From: Bifidobacterium breve
Lineage (GTDB): Bacteria > Actinomycetota > Acidimicrobiia > Acidimicrobiales > Ilumatobacteraceae
Reading direction: 5' to 3'
Assembly (NCBI GenBank): GCA_945896935.1
Contig: CAMDER010000001.1
Span: 1-42,657 of the forward strand
Length of the DNA: 42,657 bases
Shown: positions 32,314-41,949 of the stretch, piece by piece
Layout: every line of letters begins with the position of its first letter
Position numbering within the stretch: position 1 is the stretch's first letter
Made by a program: the position numbers and the translations under genes
Notes under the pieces: generated by a model
The model's database searches: none
What the model saw: only the letters and a program-made list of their open reading frames with translations
What the model was told of the DNA's origin: nothing

Positions 32314-33309
32314 ATGCCCCGAGCGTTTATCACTGGTGTTACTGGTCAAGACGGCCAGCACATGGCTGAATTTTTGCATAGCAAAGGCTACGAAATCTTT
32401 GGCATGGTCAAAGGGCAGAACAACCCTAAAGGCGACATGCTTCGTGACGAGTTTCCGTATGTGAACATCGTGCCTGGCGATCTCGCCGACTTGCCATCGT
32501 TGGTGAAGGCAATGGAAGTTGCCCAACCAGATGAGATCTACAACCTTGCCGCCATTTCGTTTGTTGCATTGTCATGGAATCAAGCCGAATTGACGGCCAA
32601 TCTGACTGGAACGGGCGTCTTGCGTATGCTCGAGGCGATGCGCATGGTGGGCGGCAATACCAACAACAAGATTCGCTTTTATCAAGCCTCGTCCTCAGAG
32701 ATGTTTGGCAAGGTCCGCGAGATTCCGCAGACCGAACTCACACCGTTTCACCCCCGCTCGCCGTATGGCTGCGCCAAGGTTTTTGGCCATGACATCACGG
32801 TGAACTACCGCGAGAGTTACGACATGTGGGCCTGCTCGGGAATTTTGTTTAACCACGAAGGTCCTCGCCGGGGAGTTGAGTTCGTTACTCGCAAAGTGAC
32901 AAATGCAGCGGCTCGTATCAAACTCGGACTCCAATCAGAGCTAGTGCTGGGCAACCTTGATGCAAAACGCGACTGGGGATACGCCGGCGATTACGTCAAA
33001 GCAATGTGGATGATGCTCCAACAAGATGAGCCCGATGATTACGTCATCGCAACCGGAGAAACTCACACCATCGAAGAACTCGTCGAACTTGCATTCCAAG
33101 AAGCAGGAATTGGCGATTGGCGTCCTTACGTTCGTCAAGACCCGAAGTTTTTCCGCCCAGCTGAAGTTGATTTGCTCATTGGTGATTCAAGTAAGGCTCG
33201 CGAAAAACTCGGTTGGAAGCCTGAAGTTGACTTCCCAAGTTTGGTACGCATGATGGTGCAACACGATCTCAAACTCGAAGCCAAGAAGGCCGGTATTGCT
33301 CTCGCCTAA
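32314..33309 (+). CDS. gmd: GDP-mannose 4,6-dehydratase
   Basis: Converts GDP-mannose to GDP-4-dehydro-6-deoxymannose, precursor of GDP-fucose, rhamnose and related deoxy sugars. The 331-residue SDR protein has ITGVTGQDGQHMAEFL at the NADP site, YNLAAISFVALSWNQ, YQASSSEMFG with the catalytic Ser/Glu, SPYGCAKVFGH with Tyr151 and Lys155, and ILFNHEGPRRGVEFVTRKV, all typical of Gmd. The start is ATG with AGGAG upstream. No GDP-fucose synthase or reductase gene was recognised in the window, so the final deoxy sugar is unknown. It is flanked by a divergent GT4 and a convergent flippase-like gene. Confidence 0.95.
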   Translation: MPRAFITGVTGQDGQHMAEFLHSKGYEIFGMVKGQNNPKGDMLRDEFPYVNIVPGDLADLPSLVKAMEVAQPDEIYNLAAISFVALSWNQAELTANLTGTGVLRMLEAMRMVGGNTNNKIRFYQASSSEMFGKVREIPQTELTPFHPRSPYGCAKVFGHDITVNYRESYDMWACSGILFNHEGPRRGVEFVTRKVTNAAARIKLGLQSELVLGNLDAKRDWGYAGDYVKAMWMMLQQDEPDDYVIATGETHTIEELVELAFQEAGIGDWRPYVRQDPKFFRPAEVDLLIGDSSKAREKLGWKPEVDFPSLVRMMVQHDLKLEAKKAGIALA

Positions 33310-33322
33310 AAGTGCGACAGTT

Positions 33323-34663
33323 TTACGCCTCGAAGGGGCGGTCAGATAGTGCATCACTCAATGAATCAACGCTGATAGTCGCTCCATCCTTGAGTAAATG
33401 ACGCAGTGAGTAAGCAAAGACAAGTAAAGCCACGACTGAACTTGCCACGAGACCGATCTCGACGCGGGTGTATAAATCATCGGCAGCAAGCCAAGTGCAA
33501 ACGACAAAAGTGACCATGCCAAGAAGCCAGCCAAGACCAACACGGGCGTGGCCATTGAGAGCGATCACCGCTTGAGCGGTGGCGAGAGCGACCATATATA
33601 ACGCACTTCCCAGCGCCAACATGGTGAGCGAACCGCGGTCGAGCGAATCGTCGTAGACAATCCTCAGTAATGCTGGTCCGACGGCAAACGAACCGAGCGT
33701 GCCGATGATGCCGACCGCAATGACAACCTTCATGAGGCGACGAAATCCACTGCGGAACTCACCGAGATTTCCTTGGGCAGCAAGGAGCGCGAGTCGAGGT
33801 AGTAGCGCAGCTTGTACTGCTTGAAAGAGAAAGAGTGGCACTCGAGAAAGTAAGACACCATTACCAAAAGATGTCACCAAAGTTGATTGTTCTTTGGTCG
33901 CCAGAATATTGATCGCAATCGGTCCGGCGTTCACGAGACCAGCACCCATCAACGATCCAAGAAGTAACCATCCAAGATTGGGGGTGACCTCGCTCCACGG
34001 CGCAACTGGACCGGGAGCTGTTTTCACATCGCCTCGTAACCAAACGATGAGCACGCCAGAAAGTGGCGAGAGCGCGACCAACATGGCATACGCCCCGACG
34101 TTGGTGACTCCGAGCTGCCACAAAATGACACAGCCAACGATGCGCACGAAACCATCGGCTCCCATCACAATTCCGTACGACGCAAAGCGACCTTGGCCCG
34201 AACAAATCCCCCGCGTGAGGTGAGTGGGGGCGTAGGCAATAAAGGCAATGATGAGGGCGGCTGTAACCATGCCGTATCCTTCAAAAAACTCACGTGTGGC
34301 AATTGAACTGACACCTACCAAGATCGCCACGATGATGCCAGCAATCGCAGCTCCGAGAGGAACAATGCGCCCCACGATGGGTCGACCGCCCTGATTGAGG
34401 GCTCGACGGTGAGCGAGGGCTCGACCCATCTCTTGTTCAAGCGGTAAAAAGAAGCCGGGGGCGAGAACAAAAGTGGCAAACCACAACGCGACGATTGGCT
34501 TGAAGTCCTCCTTGCCAAGGGCTTCCTGACCGACCTTAAAAAAGGCATAACTCGAGATTCCGGCAACGAGCAGACCTCCGCCGACTGCCAAGGTGCCCTC
34601 GGGGAGGGGAATTCGTGGCGAGTCGGTCGTCTCAGCCGAAAGAGGCTCGTTATTGGTAGTCAA
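33323..34663 (-). CDS. Polysaccharide flippase-like membrane protein (MOP/Wzx superfamily)
   Basis: Integral membrane protein of 446 residues with at least ten predicted helices, resembling the multidrug/oligosaccharidyl-lipid/polysaccharide flippases (Wzx, MurJ). Typical blocks are an N-terminal GGGLLVAGISSYAFFKVGQEALGKEDF, a middle LTRGICSGQGRFASYGIVMGADGFVRI and LLPRLALLAAQGNLGEFRSGFRRLMK. It could move lipid-linked glycans made by the nearby glycosyltransferases across the membrane. The start is TTG with TAGGGT 8 nt upstream, a leaderless-type arrangement. It diverges from the large GT2 gene by 128 bp. No polymerase of the Wzy type was recognised. Confidence 0.8.
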   Translation of the reverse strand: MTTNNEPLSAETTDSPRIPLPEGTLAVGGGLLVAGISSYAFFKVGQEALGKEDFKPIVALWFATFVLAPGFFLPLEQEMGRALAHRRALNQGGRPIVGRIVPLGAAIAGIIVAILVGVSSIATREFFEGYGMVTAALIIAFIAYAPTHLTRGICSGQGRFASYGIVMGADGFVRIVGCVILWQLGVTNVGAYAMLVALSPLSGVLIVWLRGDVKTAPGPVAPWSEVTPNLGWLLLGSLMGAGLVNAGPIAINILATKEQSTLVTSFGNGVLLSRVPLFLFQAVQAALLPRLALLAAQGNLGEFRSGFRRLMKVVIAVGIIGTLGSFAVGPALLRIVYDDSLDRGSLTMLALGSALYMVALATAQAVIALNGHARVGLGWLLGMVTFVVCTWLAADDLYTRVEIGLVASSVVALLVFAYSLRHLLKDGATISVDSLSDALSDRPFEA

Positions 34664-34671
34664 GACCTTTA

Positions 34672-34677
34672 ACCCTA
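34672..34677 (-). promoter_or_regulatory. Candidate -10 box for the flippase gene
   Basis: TAGGGT (minus strand) is 8 nt before TTG 34663, supporting this unusual start codon. Confidence 0.38.
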
Positions 34678-34776
34678 CTCAGAAGTGGCACTCTGGACCT
34701 GAATTCCCGTTTTCGCTCAGAACCTTTGGCCAGACGTCAAGACGGTCGGTGACCTGAGGTATTCGATATCGGCGAG

Positions 34777-34782
34777 TAACCT
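34777..34782 (+). promoter_or_regulatory. Candidate -10 box for the GT2/membrane fusion gene
   Basis: TAACCT lies 9 nt before GTG 34792, with no Shine-Dalgarno between. Confidence 0.38.
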
Positions 34783-34791
34783 TCACGCACT

Positions 34792-37700
34792 GTGGAAAAC
34801 GAGATGGAATCAACTCTGTCTGCGGCAACGTCGTCATCTGAAACCAGCGGGCTGGGCGCCCCAGGGGTCGTGGTGGCCATTGTCGTTGACCGACCAACAT
34901 CGACCTTGGAAGGGGTCTTGGCAGCCGTTGTCGCCCAGGACTATCCCAATATCCAAGTTTTGGTGTTGTTGACTGGCTCCGAGGTTGACGAATATGCGCT
35001 CGTGAACGACATAGCTCAGACCGCGTTTGCCACTACTAATATCCCGCAACCTCATATCTATCAACTTGGGGCCAACCCAGGATTCGGACTCGCGGCGAAT
35101 ACGGCTCTGCGCCTTGTCGAGGGCGACAGCGGTTTTTTCTTGGTGATGCACGACGACGTGGTTCTGGCTGCAGATTCGGTGCGGATTCTCGTCGAAGAGT
35201 TGTATCGCTCAAATGCCGGAATGGTCGGTCCGAAGTTTGTCGAATGGGAAGAAACTCGGCGATTGCAGGCGGTTGGATTTGATTGCGATTGGTTTGGCGA
35301 ACTTGATAGCGATGTTGAGCCACACGAACTTGATCAGGAACAACATGATGCGGTTCGCGATGTTTTTGTCCTGCCCTCGGCCTGCTTTTTAATTCGTGCC
35401 GACCTCTTTCGTGAACTCGGTGGTTTTGAACCCACCATCGAATTCTTCGGCGAAGACCTTGACCTGTGTTGGCGGGCCCACAAGTCGGGGGCCCGAGTCG
35501 TTGTTGTGCCGGCCGCGACGGTACGCCATCAAGCGGCAATCATGCCGCGTTTGGCCAGTCGTCATCGTGAATCGGTAGCACTTGCCCGTCAAGCCGAACG
35601 GCATCGAATCACCACGGTCGCCTCATTGACTGGAGCGCGTCGTTTGCCGATTGTGCTTCCTCTTCTCGTTCTGCTTTCTCTCTTCGAAGCAATCGGGGCA
35701 TTAGTTCGAGGACGATGGCAGCGGGCTATCGCAGTGCTGGGCGGTTTATTCAGCCTTGTCACAAATATTGGCAATATTGCTCGGCGTCGTTCGCGAGTTC
35801 GCCTACTGCGTCGAGTACCAGACCACGAAGTCGTTGAGCTACAGGTGCGGGGAAGCGTGCGTTGGAAACGCATGATTCGCCATCGCCGGTTTGCCCCATC
35901 GATGAATTTCAGAACTCAAGGGAATGCATCGCGCGAGCGAAACTCGTGGGTCATGACGGCGTGGGTCGTACTTGCTGTCCTCTTGTTCCTCGGTGGTCGC
36001 CAATTGTGGAGCAACGGCGTTCGCTCAGTTGGAGACTTATTGCCATTACCCGAGTCGCCGCGTGATTTGTTGCATCAGTATTTAAGTGGTTGGTGGGCTC
36101 AAGATCTTGGAAGTACAACTGCCCAACCAACGAGTACCGGTCTCATTGCCCTCGGTGGAGTGATCACTCTTGGGCACATGGGTCTTTTGCATACCTTGAT
36201 CACCATTGGGTTGATCCCCATTGGTTGGCTGGGCGTTTCAGCGTTGTGCGCTGTCGTTGCTCATGAACGAGCTCGCATTGTTGGCGTCATCGCTTACGCC
36301 GCGGTTCCTCTTCCGTATGCCGCAGTTGCGAGTGGTCGACATCAGGTACTGATTGCCTATGCAGTTGTTCCATGGGCGTTGCACCTCATCCGGTCTTTCG
36401 GTGGCATCGGTCGTTCCATTGTCGATGATGAACCAGGCGACGTCGTTGACCATCCGTCAACCAAACAGAGAATTCGTCTTGCAGCCAAGCTTTCATTGCT
36501 CTTTGGCGTGACGTTGGCGTTTAGCCCAAGTGTTGTCTTTGTTGTCTTATTGAGTGCTTTGTTGTGGCTGCTGACTGCGGCGATTTCGGGCGGTTCGACG
36601 CGAGCGGCTGGTTTGGGATTTGCGGGCGCTATCAGTGCAACGGCGGCGGCAGTTGTTCTCAACATGCCCTGGATCACTCGCTACTTATCGCATGATGGAT
36701 GGAGCGCGATTGTTGGTGCGCCAACTCACACTCCAGAAAATCTCGGATTGTGGGATGTCTTACGCTTCGGAATCGGTCCGGCGGCACTCGGTGGACTCAT
36801 CGTGTTGCTGTACGTGCCTCTACTCGTTGCACCTTTGGTATCAAAGAACTCGCGATTTATTTGGGCTTCACGAGCGGCAATTTTGTCAATAGTCTCTGTC
36901 TCTTTGGCGGTGTTGAATTCTGGCAACCATCTTCCATTCCGCCTTCCTGAAACTGGAATTCTGTTGGCACCAGTAGCGAGTTGTATGGCTATTGGCGCAG
37001 CCATCATTGTGATGGCATTTGGTATTGATGTGCGTGGTGGTCGCTTTGGCTGGCGCCAACCTTTGGCGCTGTTGTCACTCGTGACTCTTCCGCTCGGATT
37101 GTTGCCCGTTGTTGCCGCATCATCCAATGGGCAGTGGGAACAGCCATCAATTACTTTGGCGCAGCAAATGAAAGAGTTGCTCGGTGATACGAGTCAAGGT
37201 AGTTATCGGGTTCTAGTTATTGGTGATCCTCGCTTGGTGACATCGGATCAACATCCTTACGACGATGGATTGGCCTATGCCGTTGTGCAAAACGGTGATA
37301 TGACCATGGTGAACCAGGTGTCATCGATGCCTGACGACACCGATAATTTGATTCGACCTTTACTTGATGCCGTCGCGATGGGATCAACGAATCGGGTCGG
37401 AAGATTGATGGCTCCTCTTGGTATTCGCTACATCGTCATACCGTTATTTGATCGAGTTCGTTCAACGAGTGACTCGCCTTTGCCTTTGCCACTTGGTCTT
37501 CGTGAAGCCTTTGCTGAACAACTGGATTTTCGCAATGTCTACGGCCCGTCAAGCATGGTGATTTTTGAGAATTCGCAATGGATACCACTGACAGGGATGC
37601 TCAGTGCTGTGGCTGCACAACAAAGTAGTGAAGGTGGATCCGAGGCGTTGGTGGCAACCGAACTGACGGGTTCGCTCGCGGCCTTGAATGGCGTGAAAAG

Positions 37701-38049
37701 TTGGTCAAGTCCGACTCAAGAATTGCCGGCTGGTCGATTCCATATGGGAGTTCCGTTTGATTCTCGATGGACTCTGTCGATTGGCGGTCAGTCCATCCAA
37801 CCCCAAGCATCCTTCGGAACAGTGATGCATTACGAAACAGGTGTTGGCGGGCTTGCTCAATTGAATTACTCCAACCCACTGAGTCGCTATCTGTGGGTCG
37901 TCATGCAACTGTTGTTGTGGGCCATTGTCATCGTCGGGATATTGCAACCAAACTGGCGCCGTCGTCAAGCTCGTCAACAATTTGCTGTACCCGAAATGCA
38001 GCCGGTTGTTTCTTTGTCGGGCAACAATTCAGAAACGGTTGAATCATGA
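34792..38049 (+). CDS. Large GT2 glycosyltransferase fused to a multi-helix membrane region
   Basis: A 1085-residue protein. Residues about 25-270 form a GT2 domain with NPGFGLAANTAL, the metal site HDDVVL (Asp121-Asp122) and FFGEDLDLCWRAHKSGARVV (Glu221-Asp222, likely catalytic base). Helices at about 285-303 and 312-326 follow, then from about 386 a long region with some ten or more helices, a soluble part at about 770-1020 and a final helix near 1035-1052. The membrane half recalls GT-C or arabinofuranosyltransferase-like proteins but was not assigned. It should assemble envelope glycan on the membrane. The start is GTG; ATG 34804 is an alternative. Its stop overlaps the DUF5719 gene by 4 bp. 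Confidence 0.85.
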   Translation: MENEMESTLSAATSSSETSGLGAPGVVVAIVVDRPTSTLEGVLAAVVAQDYPNIQVLVLLTGSEVDEYALVNDIAQTAFATTNIPQPHIYQLGANPGFGLAANTALRLVEGDSGFFLVMHDDVVLAADSVRILVEELYRSNAGMVGPKFVEWEETRRLQAVGFDCDWFGELDSDVEPHELDQEQHDAVRDVFVLPSACFLIRADLFRELGGFEPTIEFFGEDLDLCWRAHKSGARVVVVPAATVRHQAAIMPRLASRHRESVALARQAERHRITTVASLTGARRLPIVLPLLVLLSLFEAIGALVRGRWQRAIAVLGGLFSLVTNIGNIARRRSRVRLLRRVPDHEVVELQVRGSVRWKRMIRHRRFAPSMNFRTQGNASRERNSWVMTAWVVLAVLLFLGGRQLWSNGVRSVGDLLPLPESPRDLLHQYLSGWWAQDLGSTTAQPTSTGLIALGGVITLGHMGLLHTLITIGLIPIGWLGVSALCAVVAHERARIVGVIAYAAVPLPYAAVASGRHQVLIAYAVVPWALHLIRSFGGIGRSIVDDEPGDVVDHPSTKQRIRLAAKLSLLFGVTLAFSPSVVFVVLLSALLWLLTAAISGGSTRAAGLGFAGAISATAAAVVLNMPWITRYLSHDGWSAIVGAPTHTPENLGLWDVLRFGIGPAALGGLIVLLYVPLLVAPLVSKNSRFIWASRAAILSIVSVSLAVLNSGNHLPFRLPETGILLAPVASCMAIGAAIIVMAFGIDVRGGRFGWRQPLALLSLVTLPLGLLPVVAASSNGQWEQPSITLAQQMKELLGDTSQGSYRVLVIGDPRLVTSDQHPYDDGLAYAVVQNGDMTMVNQVSSMPDDTDNLIRPLLDAVAMGSTNRVGRLMAPLGIRYIVIPLFDRVRSTSDSPLPLPLGLREAFAEQLDFRNVYGPSSMVIFENSQWIPLTGMLSAVAAQQSSEGGSEALVATELTGSLAALNGVKSWSSPTQELPAGRFHMGVPFDSRWTLSIGGQSIQPQASFGTVMHYETGVGGLAQLNYSNPLSRYLWVVMQLLLWAIVIVGILQPNWRRRQARQQFAVPEMQPVVSLSGNNSETVES

Positions 38050-39497
38050 ATCGGCGAATCGGTTTGTATGTTGCTCTTATATTGATTGTCGGATTAGCAA
38101 TTAACTTTTCAGGCGAATCGAGCAATACAAGCGATGCGGTGTTCTCTAATTCGGTATTGCCAGGTACGCCCGCAATTATGCGGAACGACCAATCGGTGAC
38201 GAACACTTGGTTTTGCGCAGGAACTTCGGCGGCAGGAGAAAGCGACAACGGCACGTACGGTGGCGAAGTTGTTATCTCTAATCCGCTGAAAACTCCAGTG
38301 ACTGGTTTATTGACAATTTTGACGAGTGATCAAGCGCCAATCACCCAAGCGATTAACGCTGAACCCCGCTCGCAACTAGTGATAGACATCAACTCATTGG
38401 TTGTAGCCCCGTATGCAAGTGCTTTCGTTGAACTCAATGATTCGGCAGCCAGCGTTGAGCAACGGGCTTTGCATCCTGCTGGTGCAGCGGTTTCTCCTTG
38501 CGCGAATCAAACATCTGATCAGTGGTATTTCGCTGATGGATTTTCGGCTGAGTCATCAGACTTTCGATTGATCTTGACGAATCCGTACTTGTCGCCAGCG
38601 ATTGTCAATATTGAGGTTGCAACTAAAAATGGTGAACGTACGCCGACGAATCTTCAAGGATTTGTTGTTCCCGCTGAATCAATTCGAGTTCTGAACATTC
38701 CCGAATCTGGATTTCGAGATGAGGAGATTTTGGCCATAAGCGTTGTTGCCTCATCTGGTCGAATCGTGGCAGCAAAAGATCAGCACTACTTAGGTGCGGG
38801 ACGCCTCGGTCATGTCTTGACTTTGGGGAGTCCATCAACATCAGATCAGTGGTGGTTTGCTGATGGCGAAAAGGGCGCGGGCATCTCCGAAACGTACATG
38901 ATCTATAATCCAACCGATCAAGATGCCTTGGCAGATGTCGTGATTCTTGGCCTCGACCCGGCATTCGCATCAATACAGCCGACAACTTTGACGATCCCTG
39001 CTCACGATGTCGTCCCATTTGATGTTTCAGCAATTGTGGGGTTGCTCGATGGGCCTCACGGGGGAGCAGTCAGCGGTCAGGCGGGTGCGCAGTTAGTCGT
39101 TGAGCGCATACTGACCAAGCCGGCTGGTACGAGTGTGGCGACGACTGCAGTACTTGGAGTTCAACGAGGTTTTCAATCCATGCGGTGGAGCGTTCCAACT
39201 TCAACAACGATTGCGATTGAAGATGTATTAATTGTTCTCAATACATCGCCCACTGATGGAGTTGTCACTGTCTACTCGGTAGGACCAGGTGGTGAAGAAC
39301 CAGTTGCTGGTCTGAGCGATATCCCCATTGCTGCCAACGGTTTGCTATCGATTGACTTGGTCGATCCGTTGTCGTTTGGACGTGAACTAGAAGTCGTGAG
39401 TGATCAGTTGATTCTGGTCGAGCGGCGACTTGAACGAACCCCAACTTTGCGTGGGCGAAGTGGTTCATTGGCTTTTCCTGAAATGCCGGCATCGTGA
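38046..39497 (+). CDS. DUF5719-family secreted protein
   Basis: Actinobacterial protein of unknown function, 483 residues, exported by an N-terminal signal or anchor helix at about 5-21. Three imperfect beta-rich repeats open with a common motif: TNTWFCAGTSA, SDQWYFADGFSA and SDQWWFADGEKGA, each followed about 15 residues later by an Asn-Pro strand end. DUF5719 genes usually follow a large GT2/membrane protein gene, as here with an ATGA overlap, so it is probably an extracellular partner of that enzyme. The next gene overlaps by 4 bp too. Confidence 0.85.
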   Translation: MNRRIGLYVALILIVGLAINFSGESSNTSDAVFSNSVLPGTPAIMRNDQSVTNTWFCAGTSAAGESDNGTYGGEVVISNPLKTPVTGLLTILTSDQAPITQAINAEPRSQLVIDINSLVVAPYASAFVELNDSAASVEQRALHPAGAAVSPCANQTSDQWYFADGFSAESSDFRLILTNPYLSPAIVNIEVATKNGERTPTNLQGFVVPAESIRVLNIPESGFRDEEILAISVVASSGRIVAAKDQHYLGAGRLGHVLTLGSPSTSDQWWFADGEKGAGISETYMIYNPTDQDALADVVILGLDPAFASIQPTTLTIPAHDVVPFDVSAIVGLLDGPHGGAVSGQAGAQLVVERILTKPAGTSVATTAVLGVQRGFQSMRWSVPTSTTIAIEDVLIVLNTSPTDGVVTVYSVGPGGEEPVAGLSDIPIAANGLLSIDLVDPLSFGRELEVVSDQLILVERRLERTPTLRGRSGSLAFPEMPAS

Positions 39498-39958
39498 CCA
39501 GTGTGGTTATTGCTCTAGTCATTGGTGCCGTTGTGGTAGTAGCGGCAATGGTTATTCGACAAAGGCGCGTTGTTGATGCTCCAACGCAAAAAGTTTTTTC
39601 TGCTCCAACTCAGATTGACCGAACTGACTTTCCAACTTCCCAACACGAGTGGATGATTGCGGTGTTTACCTCGGCGACCTGTCACGCATGCGCAGATATG
39701 TTGGCGAAGGCTCAAGTTGTAGCCAGCAAGAATGTGTCAGTTATTGAAATTGAATATTCCAACAAAAAGGATTTGCACCGCAAATACAACATTGAGGCAG
39801 TGCCGACGGTGGTGGTGACTGATGTTCACGGCATCGTTCATAAGTCATTTCTTGGGCCAGTGAGTGCGACTGATTTATGGGCAGGAATTGCGTCGGTTCG
39901 TGACCCGCAACTGCATGCTGCAACTGATGGGCATTGTCAAAATCACGATCACGATTAA
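39494..39958 (+). CDS. Membrane-anchored thioredoxin-like protein with CHAC motif
   Basis: Predicted extracytoplasmic thiol-disulfide protein of 154 residues. One N-terminal helix (about 4-21) is followed by a thioredoxin fold with FTSATCHACADML (Cys63 and Cys66, redox CxxC) and the cis-proline loop EAVPTVVVTD (Pro104). The C-terminal HCQNHDHD is a short His-rich tail that could bind metal. GTG 39494 overlaps the DUF5719 stop (GTGA), so three genes in a row (GT2, DUF5719, thioredoxin) are translationally coupled. It may maintain thiols or disulfides in the envelope proteins of this operon. Confidence 0.85.
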   Translation: MTSVVIALVIGAVVVVAAMVIRQRRVVDAPTQKVFSAPTQIDRTDFPTSQHEWMIAVFTSATCHACADMLAKAQVVASKNVSVIEIEYSNKKDLHRKYNIEAVPTVVVTDVHGIVHKSFLGPVSATDLWAGIASVRDPQLHAATDGHCQNHDHD

Positions 39959-39981
39959 GCGATCGTCACTTCGTTATTTCG

Positions 39982-41943
39982 TCAGTCGTTGACGCTCACT
40001 GGAGACTGTGCCGTACCGTCAAGACCTTGTTGCACTAATGCATTGACAAGGTCGCCGTCAATCGTTTCTTTTTCAAGCAGTGCTTGAGCAACGAGGTCAA
40101 GGCCGATGCGGTGCTTGGTCAGTAGTTCAGTTGCCCGAACTTCTTGTTTGCGCAAAATGGCGTTGATTTCCTCATCCATCAAACGGGCGGTGTCGTCGCT
40201 GTATTCACGACCACCAGTCATGAGATCTTCACCAAGGAAGACATTTTGTTGATTGTGCCAAGCCATCGGGCCGACCTTGTCACTCATACCCCACTCGCGC
40301 ACCATGCGACGAGCAAGGCCAGTGACTACTTCGAGGTCGTTTGAAGCTCCGGTCGTTTGCTGCTGGAAAACGAGATCTTCGGCGACGCGTCCACCGAGCG
40401 CCATACAGATGCGATCAAGGATGTAGTCCTTGGAGAAGCTGTGGCGCTCTTCGGGAAGTGTTTGGGTGACTCCGAGGGCCATACCACGGGGAAGAATTGT
40501 GACCTTGTGTAACGCGTCTCCATGTGGCAACACCGTTGCTAAAATTGCATGGCCACCTTCGTGGTATGCCGTGACGCGTTTTTCTTCAGCAGACAAAATA
40601 AGTGAGTCGCGACGGGCCCCCATCATGATGCGATCTCTGGCCGACTCAAAGTCGATGCGCTCAATTTGAGCGCTGGCTCGACGAACTGCGAACAGTGCTG
40701 CCTCATTCACCAAGTTGGCGAGGTCGGCACCACTCATACCAGGAGTTCCCTTGGCCATCGTGTCGAGGTCAACATCGGGTCCCATGCGCTTATCGCGGCT
40801 ATGCACACGCAAGATTGCCGCGCGCTCTTCAAACTCGGGGAGCGGAACCACGATCTGACGATCAAAACGACCAGGACGAAGCAATGCTGGGTCGAGTACA
40901 TCGGGTCGGTTGGTGGCCGCCAAAATGACGATGCCTTCGGAAGTTTCAAACCCGTCCATCTCGGACAGCATTTGGTTCAGGGTTTGCTCACGCTCGTCGT
41001 GACCTCCGCCAAGACCGGCTCCACGCTTGCGACCAATCGAGTCAATTTCGTCAATGAAAATGATGGCTTTACCCATCTTGCGGGCCTGCTGGAATAAGTC
41101 GCGGACGCGGCTGGCACCAACACCGACAAACATTTCCATGAAGTCAGAGCCGGTGACTGACAAGAAGCCAACACCAGCTTCTCCCGCAACGGCTCGGGCA
41201 AACAATGTCTTGCCAGTTCCTGGCGGACCAACAAGCAACATTCCCTTCGGAACTTTGGCACCAATTTCTTTGAAACGTTCGGGCATGCGCAAGAAATCGA
41301 CGACTTCTTTGATTTCTGTTTTGACGCCTTCGTAGCCAGCGATGTCGGCGAAAGTCGTTGATGGACGACTGGCGTCGTAGGCCTTGGCACGACTGCGACC
41401 AATTGACATCATGTTGCCCATTTGCCCAGAGGCTCGTTTATTCATCCACATCAAAAAGCCGATGATCAAAATGAATGGCAACAAGAGAGGAATGAGATTC
41501 ATGACCCAATTTGATTGGGGAGTACTCGGCTTGAAATCGACACCTTGAGTTCGCAGCAACTCACGGTCGAGTTCGTTGGGGAATCCAGGAGGAGCGGTCG
41601 TTGAAAAAGAACTGCCATCAGTGAATGTTCCGGTGATGGTCAGTGTTGCGTTATTCAACTTGACTTCATCAACCTTGCCACTGGTGACCTGCGTGATGAA
41701 TTCTTCAAAACCCAATTTCTCACGATCGGGACTAGGAAGAAGTTGCGGTCCGAAAATCAGCACCAAGATCAGACCAAGCAGTACCCACGGTGACCACTTG
41801 GGCATCGAGGGACGTCCAGAGGGTTTGCCGTCTGGACTTGGACTGTCTTTGGGCGATTGCGAGCGACCCAACTTGCGACTGGGGCTATTGCTCGACGGTG
41901 ACGCGGGCGATGGTGGCGGAGGGGGAGGAGTGGGCTCGCTCAT
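39982..41943 (-). CDS. ftsH: ATP-dependent zinc metalloprotease FtsH
   Basis: Membrane AAA+ protease that degrades unfolded and regulatory membrane proteins. The 653-residue product has a Pro/Ser-rich N-terminus of about 50 residues, a first helix at about 51-68, an extracytoplasmic domain, a second helix at about 150-167, the AAA module (GPPGTGKT, IIFIDEIDSIG, SRH-region ATNRPDVLDPALLRPGRFD) and the zinc protease motif HEGGH. ATG 41943 was chosen because TATCAT lies exactly 6 nt upstream; an in-frame GTG at 42024 would add 27 residues. The start is decisive for regulation because an inverted repeat falls in the -35 region of the chosen promoter. Confidence 0.95.
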   Translation of the reverse strand: MSEPTPPPPPPSPASPSSNSPSRKLGRSQSPKDSPSPDGKPSGRPSMPKWSPWVLLGLILVLIFGPQLLPSPDREKLGFEEFITQVTSGKVDEVKLNNATLTITGTFTDGSSFSTTAPPGFPNELDRELLRTQGVDFKPSTPQSNWVMNLIPLLLPFILIIGFLMWMNKRASGQMGNMMSIGRSRAKAYDASRPSTTFADIAGYEGVKTEIKEVVDFLRMPERFKEIGAKVPKGMLLVGPPGTGKTLFARAVAGEAGVGFLSVTGSDFMEMFVGVGASRVRDLFQQARKMGKAIIFIDEIDSIGRKRGAGLGGGHDEREQTLNQMLSEMDGFETSEGIVILAATNRPDVLDPALLRPGRFDRQIVVPLPEFEERAAILRVHSRDKRMGPDVDLDTMAKGTPGMSGADLANLVNEAALFAVRRASAQIERIDFESARDRIMMGARRDSLILSAEEKRVTAYHEGGHAILATVLPHGDALHKVTILPRGMALGVTQTLPEERHSFSKDYILDRICMALGGRVAEDLVFQQQTTGASNDLEVVTGLARRMVREWGMSDKVGPMAWHNQQNVFLGEDLMTGGREYSDDTARLMDEEINAILRKQEVRATELLTKHRIGLDLVAQALLEKETIDGDLVNALVQQGLDGTAQSPVSVND

Positions 41944-41949
41944 TCCGCC

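Noticed and set aside
35036..35539. 167-codon minus-strand frame inside the GT2 fusion gene
   Set aside because: Composition is Arg/Pro/Gln-rich as in reverse shadows, while the plus strand carries intact GT2 motifs.
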